64,000 nt of DNA from Phlyctochytrium arcticum (lineage: Eukaryota; Chytridiomycota; Chytridiomycetes; Chytridiales; Chytridiaceae): contig JAHLKI010000001.1 of NCBI GenBank assembly GCA_025602905.1, positions 806,001 through 870,000 of the forward strand, given 5' to 3'. The position numbers and the translations under genes were made by a program. The notes under the pieces were generated by a model. That model ran no database searches and had not been told where the DNA came from. It worked only from the letters and a program-made list of their open reading frames with translations. This document shows, one piece after another, positions 55,270 to 64,000 of this stretch; positions within the stretch are counted from its first letter, which is position 1; each line of letters begins with the position of its first letter.

Positions 55270-56403
55270 TTTGAAATCACCCCACTTCTTGAAAGCTGAA
55301 TCAGGTTACCTGCGGAAACACTTGAGTTGGTCAGACTTCAAAGCGTCGCTTTTTGTCACTCTTGTTTGAAGCTAACTGGGAGTCGTCATGAGTTGACTAT
55401 TATTTACCGGAAACCTGAGACCAGCTACTCACCTATACCCAAAGTGTGGAATGCCGAGAAACTGGCAAGACTTTTGAGTCCGCTCAACAGTTAGGACGAC
55501 CGTGGTGCGCAGTTCTGTGGATTATCAGAATCTACAGGTAGCGACCATTCGACTGGTCGGTTTCCGCCTTGCATGACGGTGCGGGAACACTCACGCCCAG
55601 CTTGCGACACTTGGCAGTGCTTGCGCCTTTGGGAATGGAGATCAAGCTTGCGGATGAAAATTGTAGCTGCATGGCCAGATGGCCAGTGCTGCAAGTGCTG
55701 CGGCGAAGTCAGGACAGCAGCCGAAGCAGCGACGACGACTATGCCAGGCATAGAGAGACAAAAAGAAAGTTTGTTAAAATTTGGTGTCCTGGCACCAATT
55801 GACTCTGAACTGCTAATCACGGATAAGTTTCTCAGATATATAGTTCAGATGCACTAGTGCTTCGGCTAACTTCCAGCAGAACTTCAAGACCCAGATGGTC
55901 GATATCGCAAGCTTCATGTTTGGATTTGTCGTATTTTTTCTCCGCAAACAGAATGTGCGGCTCAAGCAAGGAAACTTTCAAATGAGTTGTTCACACCATG
56001 AGATACTTGATTAGCCACCAGCTGTGAATGGGAAAGATGCACTCAACAATGTATTACGATGAGTATGTTATGTACAGAAATTGTAAGTGAACAGATAAAT
56101 ACGCTACTCATGGGCAAATGGTAAGCCTTGGTCAACAAAAGGAATAGCAAGAAGAACCTTACCAAGTATAGTAAAATAAGGAAAGTGGTCCGGGGATTGT
56201 CGCCTATGAGGACTTGAGTGCCAAACAACTCACTAGCCACTGATGCAGTCAGAGAGTTCACCTTTCTTGTTTTGGGCTTGAGGACTTGTTCTGAAAACTC
56301 GTTCTGGACACAAAACAAGAAAGATAAAACTCTCCAATGCCAGTTGTGTTCCCGAAAATTGTCATTGATGCATTGCAGCACGCCTGATTTGGGAGGAAGG
56401 TAT
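55270..56403. other. Intergenic region
   Basis: Short unrecognised frames only, between the hydrolase-like gene start and helicase gene stop. Confidence 0.5.
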
Positions 56404-59240
56404 TCAATATTGCAAAGCTGCTTCTCTCTGCTTTTTTGCCTTCCTGTTCGCACGTCGCTTCCTATTCCTTTGCTTCTTGCGCTCCAGGTGGAGGCTGTCA
56501 CCAGTGCCCTTCCCCACAATTTTTTCAAGCGGTTTCACAGGCGTAAGTTTCACGTCTTGCCTTAGGGAGGGGTTCGTGACTTGCGGAGCTGTCAATCGCT
56601 TTTGGAAGCTCAATTTGGAACCAGAGGTGTTTTGTTTAGAATCAACCACGGAAGCGATTTGTTCGAAATACCGCACGAAATCTCCCAGCAAGCTTTTGCT
56701 GCCAGATCCAGAGCGAAACAGTGACATTTTGGCAACGATAATCAACCGGTCCTTTGCCCGTGTCAAGGCCACATTCATACGTCGCTTATTGTTTAAGAAC
56801 CCGGGTTGAAAAGTCCGAACAGCGCTGAAAACAATGATGTTGGCCTCCTGACCCTGAACCGTATCCACTGTATGGACCCTTTCAGCGGCCAACTCCAGGG
56901 GTACATCAAATTTCTGTTGAGCTCTGCGTCTCCTGATGGCCTCTTCAAGTCGAAGGACAATCAGATCTTTTTGCGCCACATACGGTGTGATAATCAGAAA
57001 TTCCTCTTTCAGGTAATTGTTCATGATGAGAGCCACCACTGTGTCAGCTTCTCGGGAGTTCTACCAAGAGTTGTGAGTGGGGTTACCAGTATAAGCCTAA
57101 ATGCTCCGGGCAACACTTACCTTAAACGAGGTCTTTGATTTTACTTCTGTCGCCCCTTCAACATTCACCAGTGCTATACTGGTTTGTGTCCGCGGCTTCT
57201 TCTCGGTAAGCAGCCTGCCCTTGTACACCCACCTCGAAATGAATGACCCAAGGTCGTTTGGCATTCGATACTGGGTGTTTAGCATAACATCCGCTGGTAG
57301 CCGTTCGAAAACACTTTCAACCCCTGGGTGCGCTTCATTGCCAAAGGGAGCCAGTTGCTTGGGGTCCCCCACAAACGTCAGTCGTTGAAGCGACGTAGCA
57401 TACAATGCGAGAATATGGGGAATATTGACTAGCGATATCTGAGAGGCTTCGTCAATGACGATATGGGTAACTCTTCGAGCTCGGAAAACCGAAACCAAAT
57501 TTGGGTTTGATAACTGCGCTAAAGAGCAAAGCACCACTGTCCGTGGGCCAATGAGATTTTCGAATTCCTTGTTTCCTGTCTGAAGGGATTGCACCACATG
57601 ATCTCGAATGACTTTATACTGATCTTCGTGCCACTGTCGGAGACAAGTTTAATTTGGTCACATGTCATTCTAGTAACCACTAGCTTCGTACCTCCACAAA
57701 GAAATTGTCAGAGACAATAATTCTGAAATCTGATACTCCACGCTTGAGGAGCGTTACGGCCAAATTCCGTGTTGCGGCATTTGTTTGACAAGTCAGAACG
57801 TAGAAGCTTTTTTGTGCCTTTGACGTGATGCTTGCTGCAACCGCTGCAGTGATGGCATATGTTTTGCCAGTTCCAGGCGGCCCTTGAAAAACAAAATTTA
57901 AAACTGGAACAAGATAAAAAATTAGCGGACGTGTTGATCACCATGAATCAGATTGATAGGTTTCGGATCACTGAGCATCGTGTGCACAGCCCTCTTTTGC
58001 GACTCATTCAGCTTATGTTTGGCCAGGCTATAAACTGGCGGGGCTTTCGGCCATATTTGTTTTGTTTTCCCCAAGAACAGGTAATTGAACATAGGAATCG
58101 TGGTTGGGTCAAGCAGCCCATGAAGGACAAGCTTCGGAAAGACATCCCTGAGCATGTGAGACGTTTGTATATTTATAAGATGGCTCATATTACAAACCTC
58201 AGAAATTCATCCGCGCCACGATTGCCCCCTCCTTCAGCAACAGTAATCTTGACGACTTGTGAACTTCTGGGAGCTTGCACTCCCTTTTCCAATTTGACTG
58301 TTTTGGTTTTGCCATAATTGCCCCACGAAACCTTCCCCGGTAGGTTGATACCATTGCTGAAGTGCACAATCACCTTGTCGTTGAACATCAACTGATTACG
58401 GAATTGGGTGTTTAAGACCTCGTAGGCTCCATCTTTTCTCAGCGTAACTTTGCTAAATTTGCTGTCGTACTGCTTCACCTTTAAATCTTCAACTGCGAGG
58501 CTTGCACTATTTTGTTCCATCAGGCAGTCAAGTACCCCGGATTTGGAGTTCCCAAAGTCCAGCGCTTTAGCTTTCAACGTCTTTTCAAGGTTGTGCACAC
58601 CAACTTTGTACGAAACCCAAGCATCCAGCGCGCCATACGAAAGCTGTGCAGGAGTAAACTCTACGCCGACCCATCGACTAGTGGTTGTTTGTTTATCCTT
58701 CAGTAGAGGTCGATGATCCGGCAGATACATCTCGGAGAACAAACTAAAGAGACCTTTTGTCTGGCGCTCAGTCGCATCTAGATCGCTGGGACTATAGACT
58801 TGCGTTAGATCGATTCCACCACGTATATCGTGACCAAAGTTGGATCGCAGTAACAGTGCATCCTTGGTAAGTTCACAGCCAGTTTTAAGAATAGTGGGAT
58901 CGTTGAAGAGGTCGTCAAGCGCTTCGTTTGGCGTTCTTGCTTTGTGAGGATTGCCTTTACCCGGTTTTTGAACTTTTATCAGTAGACAACGGGTTTCTGT
59001 CGCCAACTGAATAAGCCCAAGCAAATGCCCGTCAAATTCTGTATCAAGGCCAATCGAGGCCGCTTTCGAAGAAGTGTTCAGTAGCCATTTAACATGGACG
59101 GCTGACACCTTGCCATAGTCGACGACGTTGATTTTTACTTGGGGTTGTGCTGCCAGGCCGGCGATAGTCGGGAATTCAACTGGAAATGCTGCCATTGCTT
59201 GAGAAAGAACTCTGGTACGAGACCTTCTGGTATGCGGCAA
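56404..59240 (-). CDS. 3'-5' exonuclease fused to Upf1-like SF1 helicase
   Basis: Five exons (59240-58198, 58147-57942, 57903-57692, 57633-57121, 57060-56404; introns 50, 38, 58 and 60 bp) give 876 residues, or 861 if starting at the second Met (59195). N-terminal DEDDy-type exonuclease: SIGLDTEFDGHLLGLIQLA (D66, E68), KTGCELTKDALLL, and FTPAQLSYGALDAWVSYKVG (last Asp and Tyr). A linker leads to a helicase: LNESQKRAVHTML (Q motif), GPPGTGKT (Walker A, 424-431), HIVIDEASQ (Walker B, D548-E549), TFVGDPKQLAPFG, TQYRMPNDLG, VDTVQGQEANIIVFSAVRT and RMNVALTRAKDRLIIV. The C-tail is Lys/Arg-rich (KKQRNRKRRANRKAKKQREA). Likely acts in RNA or DNA surveillance or repair; the exact role is unknown. Confidence 0.85.
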
Positions 59241-59529
59241 CTTCGGAGTCTTTGTTGTCCCAAGTGCAGATCAGGCAAAGTTGGTTTTCCGAAGCGGTTT
59301 TTCCCTGGGGATTTTCCCAGCCAGTGTTTCCCAGCGGTTTCGACATTTTTCGCGTCGGCGATCAACGCGATGTCAAAGTTGATAAAACCAAAACGTCTCT
59401 AATGAATCACCCTCCGAATCACTCGAGCCGATATTGAGGGAGTCCGATTGGGATTATACCAAACTTCTAGCCAAACTTCTCAGTAAGCCGTTCACAGATG
59501 ACTCTTGAATAGCAGTAGATTGACAACTT
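59241..59529. other. Intergenic region
   Basis: Helicase 5' flank; nothing recognised. Confidence 0.5.
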
Positions 59530-59839
59530 TTACTTGCTACTTTTAGCCCTCATCATAAAGAAATTCATTTCTAGAATTACACGCTGTACATAAACTGAGA
59601 CAATGAGGAGCCACAAGTGTTGTGGTGAGTGCCGACCGGAAATGGTATTCAAGGGATGCAATGATGTTGATTGAGAAATTTGAGGTTTGATACTGATGCT
59701 TTCAGGATTGATCCTGTTGGGTACACTGTCGGCGCCTACACATGGAACCGGACCGAACTGGCCCACCTTTAGCTGCTAATTGGGCATAATCAGTAACTGG
59801 GTAATGGCCATTACGGAATACAACTGTCAATTGCCTTAC

Positions 59840-60248
59840 CTGTATTCTTCAATGGCAGTGTATCGCTTCTTCTCATTGGTGGAGAAGCCGGTGATTGCAG
59901 CTTTGGCTTGACTTTCTGCAGAGCCATTTGGGTGGGGGGAGGAGCCGGTGGTGGTGGCGGGTCTGGAGTGTGCGGGACGGGTGGAGACCGCGCAAAAGGA
60001 GATGGCTTCTCGTCGGTCGCCAAAGGTTTGTTAATCGAAAGCCTTCGCTTCTGGGTCCTTCGGAATCGCACTCTACGCTTCGTGATAAAATTGCGAGAAG
60101 GCGTCAGGCCAAAGCTGGAAGAGTCCTTTTGTCCTCTGGAACCCTCATGGACCTCATGAGGGATCTCGTCCCATTGGACAAACGCGATCAAGACTACGCA
60201 GGCCAAAAGTACCAACGCCAAAGCAACGTTTTTGAGCCAGCGGGTCAT
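59840..60248 (-). CDS. Proline-rich single-pass membrane protein (partial model)
   Basis: Exon 1 encodes a short basic start, one membrane segment (VALALVLLACVVLIAFVQW, residues 8-26) and a long basic/proline-rich stalk (TPDPPPPPAPPPT). This is the layout of type II Golgi proteins or signal-anchored wall proteins. The exon ends at a good donor (KNT then GTAAGG, 59839). The downstream exon or exons between 59530 and 59830 were not resolved; a 78-codon frame there (59530-59766) has no recognisable domain. No family recognised. Confidence 0.45.
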
Positions 60249-61545
60249 CGTTTCGACTTTGAGACGGAATGATCCCAGATGTTTTCCCTTTTATAATGAG
60301 CAATGAAAGCAGAAGGAGCACCCATATGTGGTGCATTGACGCGTTTTGTGAATACTTAACCATAAATCTGACACCGTATTCTCACACAACGCTCGTGGCT
60401 TTTGCAAGGGAAACAATAATCGTATAGTCGTGGGAAAACTTTAATGCATGTGCAAACAAACCCTTTAAGTCCTGATTACGGCTTACAAATTACTGCGCAC
60501 TCCGTTGCAGCCTGGGAGAATGAACAATGTACCGATTCCCCAGCTCTCCAGCCTATACTCCAATGCCAGGACAAACAAAAGTTTACGACTCTGCGGAACC
60601 TTGCGAATGCCCTGCAATTGATGGATTAGCTTTGTACATGAACTTCCTATTTACATTGAACTTTATATAGAGCAGTGTGAGTACGAATGACGAGTCGTGA
60701 ATATCACGAACGTGGTATGGACAAAGGCTACTCAATGTCGAGTACAAGCATTGTAACTGGAGTATGACATTTGATCGTGCCTGGCTGTCAAAGCGTTTGT
60801 TGTCGCGGGATCATAATTTTAGGATCCACATTGTTTCGCAGGATTGGATTGATTCTATGGTAGCCGTTTGGGAGAAGCACGTCGCCGGGGCCGCTCTTGC
60901 AGCTCCATCCTTGTACGGGATGAACGGACCACGAATGGAGGCATTAAGTAAGATGAAGTGGCTATATTGCCTTCGTAAATGTCCACCATTCGCGAGCAAA
61001 ACCGATGCATGCGCCCATATCGTAGCGTGTGCTTTCTATTTGCCAAAGCTTGACTTTTGTCGCTTCCTTGGTAAGAAGCAAATCTGTGTCATTGTGCAGA
61101 CCATGCCTCCGGCCAGGAGCAGACAAGGCAACGCATACTTGATGAAGAATTGTGCATTGTGATGCGCGTCGGGGGTCCCATTATATGCGTAGAGGATAAA
61201 AGTGGTGTGCCTTTCCCTTAGCAATCGTCCTTCCTTTATGGTAGCAGCGGCGAAAGGAGATGACGGTGCATAAAAGTGTAGTGACCACGACTCGAGACAC
61301 GGTGGCTCGCTGGTGGCTCGTTGTCTATACATATTGACGGCTCGGTACGGATGATAGAAACACATACAAAGAAGTCGTCTCAACTTCTCGCATCTGGCGG
61401 GGTTCCAAACCGCGCCGCGCTGCGCCTCCCCGGGTCGGAGTCAAGAAATTTATTCTGAAATTCCTCAGGAAATTCCTCCACTACGTGAGGCCGTGAGGTC
61501 GAACGCAGCCATAGTCTTCAATCCCAAGGCAAGACTGAGGGTGAA
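60249..61545. other. Intergenic region
   Basis: Divergent promoters of the membrane-protein and TypA genes probably lie here. Unrecognised short frames (for example 60764-61162 plus) have no supporting features. Confidence 0.5.
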
Positions 61546-64000
61546 ATGCTTGCCACTTTTGCACGAGCAAGTCGCCCGTGCTTGCGAGCCTTTGCACCAA
61601 TTAACCTCGCGATCTTTGGACTTGCCAGACACGGTACTCCGCCAGTAGGCTGCCGGCCTCAGTTGGTTGCGCGGTCTGAAATTGTGAGAACATTGGGCCG
61701 TCGTAGTTCCTCGACCGCCGCACAGGCTTTGGAAGAAGAAAATGCTAGCTTTGTGCCATCAGAAAATCTAGCTGCTGCGAGTTGGGACGATAACGGGTGT
61801 GTCAAGGTCGACAAGATCCGGAATGTAAGTTTGTTGCCATCTCATAACACAGCGTCTTGTTAACCCGAGGTACATTTAGCTGGCCATCATTGCCCACGTA
61901 GACCATGGAAAAACGACTTTGGTGGACCAGCTACTGCGACAATCTGGTTTGTTTATACTCGTTTGAATTTGATGGATATGGTCATTAATGTCTACCAGGT
62001 GCCGCGCAAATGGAATCTGGCGCTCGGGTGATGGATTCTAATGATTTAGAGAGAGAAAGAGGCATTACTATCTTATCCAAGTCTACTGGGATTTCCTACA
62101 AAGGATACCGGATTAACATTGTGGATACTCCTGGTCACGCCGATTTCGGGGGTGAAGTGGAACGAGTTTTGTCTATGGTGGATGGTGTCTGTTTGGTGGT
62201 TTGCGGGACGGAGGGACCAATGACACAAACCAAGTTTGTTCTTAGCAAAGCGCTGCAAAGAGGGTTGCGACCTGTGGTGGTCATGAATAAGGTGGATCGG
62301 CCTACTGCCCGTCCTGAAGCTGTTGAGGAAGGTACGTTAGCAATCAGACAAACTGTGCGATAGAGTATACTGATGATTGATTCTTAGATCTTCTTGATTT
62401 GTTTGTGGGGTTGGATGCGACCGATGCGCAATTGGAATACCCGATCGTGTACGCCTCGGCAAAAGATGGCTGGGCGTCTGACACTCTGGATGGCGCGAGA
62501 GACAGCATGCTCCCCCTTCTCGACCAAATTCTCAAGCATGTGCCACCCCCCACCGTCATTCGAACTGAGGCGTTTAGTATGCTCGTCACTGTAAGTCAAT
62601 TTTCCTTCTCCGTTATATCAAGCTAAATAGCTTGATTAATAATAGCAAATCGAGAGTGACCCCTATGTCGGAAAATGTTACATGGGCAAAATTCACTCGG
62701 GAATCCTCCGTGTGGGTGATACCATCAAGTCTCTGGACACGGACGGAACGACCGTAGTGGAGGGCCGATGCACCAAGATTTTGATCCGGCAGGGGTTGAA
62801 GCAAGTATCGGTTGACGTGGCGGGTGCGGGAGATATCATCTCTGTTGCGGGGTTGGATGGGGCATACGTGAATCATACCATCTGCCATGTGGCTCGTACT
62901 GACCCGCCACTTCCGGTAACATAGTCCCTCTATTCACATCATGATAAAAATTCCGACTGATTTTTTTAACAGTGGACAAAAGTCGACCCACCCACCATCT
63001 CCATGCACTTCTACGTAAACGATTCCCCCCTGGGCGGCCGTGAAGGAAAACACGTCACATCCCAAGTCATCCGTGACCGGCTCCTCAAAGAAGTCGAAAC
63101 CAATGTCGGGCTTCAGATTGTCGAGCGCGAGGATGCGTATGAAGTCAAAGGCCGCGGAGAATTACAGATGGGGGTTTTGATTGAGACGATGCGGCGGGAG
63201 GGGTATGAAATGTCGGTTTCGCCGCCTAAGGTGTTGTTCCAACAGGGCGAGGATAAAGGTTCACTTTTGGAACCGATTGAGGAAGTGACGATGGATGTTA
63301 CCCATGGGGATGCGGGAACAGTGATTGAAAAGATGACGAAACGGAAAGGAGAGTTGAAGTCGTATACTGAAAGTGCCGGGAAGGCTCGGTTGGTGTTTGA
63401 AATTCCGACGCGGGGGTTACTCGGCTACCCTGCCGAATTCAAAAACGATGTAAGTCCCCCCCCCAACTATTTTTTCACCCCATAACTCAATATATACATA
63501 CATACAGACCCACGGCCAAGGAACCATCAACTACCTCTTTCTGGGCTACGCCGCCCACAAAGGCCCTCTCGAAAAAACCCGTAAAGGCTCCATCATCTCC
63601 ACTGCAGCAGGCGAAACCACCGCCTACGCCTTGGCCGCCATCGAAGCCCGCGGAAAACTCTTTATTGGGCCCGGGGTACAAGTCTACCCCGGCATGATTA
63701 TTGGCGAACATAGTCGCGACCATGAACTGGAAGTGAATCCGGTCAAGGCCAAACAATTGACCAATATTCGGCAGGCGAATAAAGAGGAAGCGATTCGGCT
63801 TACACCGCCTGTTTTGATGGGGTTGGAAAGGATGATTGCGTATGTTCAAGGTAAAACAGCAAAAACTTTTGATTGTTGTGGATGATTTATGGATGATTTT
63901 TTTTTGCTAGATGATGAGGTGATTGAAGTGACTCCAACAAGTATCCGAACGCGCAAACGGGAACTGGATTCGACAAAGCGTCGGTCTCAGGCCAAGAAAA
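61546..64000 (+). CDS. TypA/BipA-type translational GTPase, probably mitochondrial (3' end off window)
   Basis: Eight exons are visible: 61546-61824, 61880-61946, 61999-62331, 62388-62590, 62646-62915, 62973-63449, 63508-63850 and 63911 to the edge. Introns are 52-60 bp, all frame-checked. The first ~90 residues are Arg/Ala/Ser-rich without acidic start, suiting a mitochondrial presequence. GTPase motifs: [14 protein letters not shown] (G1), RERGITI (G2), [11 protein letters not shown] (G3), MNKVDRP (G4), YASAKDGW (G5). Then domain II ([19 protein letters not shown]), domains III and V ([45 protein letters not shown]), and the BipA-specific C-terminal region ([20 protein letters not shown]). 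BipA/TypA are ribosome-binding GTPases for assembly and stress translation. Confidence 0.92.

Noticed and set aside
1..64000. CRISPR arrays, rRNA genes or prokaryotic operons
   Set aside because: No spaced repeats, no rRNA-like sequence; intron-rich eukaryotic genes throughout.

Overview
The window is nuclear DNA from a filamentous or early-diverging fungus. Most genes carry short introns (about 50-75 bp, GTAAGT-like donors, CTAAT/CTAAC-like branch sites), and the gene content is fungal: a velvet factor, a GH18 chitinase, secreted tyrosinases, an OCH1-like mannosyltransferase and a 7TM-RGS protein. Fanzor nucleases, a Plavaka-type transposon, a Helitron remnant and an organellar-type TypA/BipA GTPase fit a chytrid-like lineage, but that placement is inference. 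Where I give exon joins, reading frame was checked across each junction.

1-12 kb: a truncated alginate-lyase-family gene; an intact Fanzor1-like RNA-guided nuclease gene with palindrome clusters on both sides and a Helitron PIF1 helicase remnant on its 5' side; a seven-TM protein with a C-terminal RGS domain; an OCH1-like mannosyltransferase; a 124-bp tandem duplication; a decayed TnpB/Fanzor fragment; and a ~172-bp tandem repeat. 12-22 kb: a Gfo/Idh/MocA oxidoreductase, a tandem cyclic-nucleotide-binding protein with a GC-AG intron, an aquaporin, and a VelB-like velvet regulator.

22.3-34.2 kb is one nested transposon. A 5,946-bp Plavaka-type (CACTA-like) element lies on the minus strand and has been interrupted in its own transposase gene by a second 5,946-bp copy in the opposite orientation. 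Both insertions are flanked by TA. The element encodes a ~1,219-aa transposase and a second spliced gene of 307 aa whose ATG begins one base after the transposase stop codon. A tRNA-Pro(AGG) gene lies 114 bp beyond the outer end.

34.4-64 kb: a dual-specificity phosphatase, a six-blade kelch protein, a secreted GH18 chitinase with a CBM2-like domain, a spliced and divergent Fanzor1-like gene, a small CASTOR/ACT-type protein, two tandem secreted tyrosinases, an alpha/beta-hydrolase-like protein, a fused 3'-5' exonuclease-SF1 helicase, a proline-rich membrane-anchored protein, and a TypA/BipA translational GTPase that runs off the right edge.

The most notable content is the accumulation of OMEGA-type (TnpB-descended) nuclease genes in three states: intact, spliced-divergent and decayed. 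The intact one has a candidate guide-RNA scaffold just downstream. The second highlight is the very recent transposon-into-itself insertion, which defines ends, target-site duplication and gene content at base resolution.
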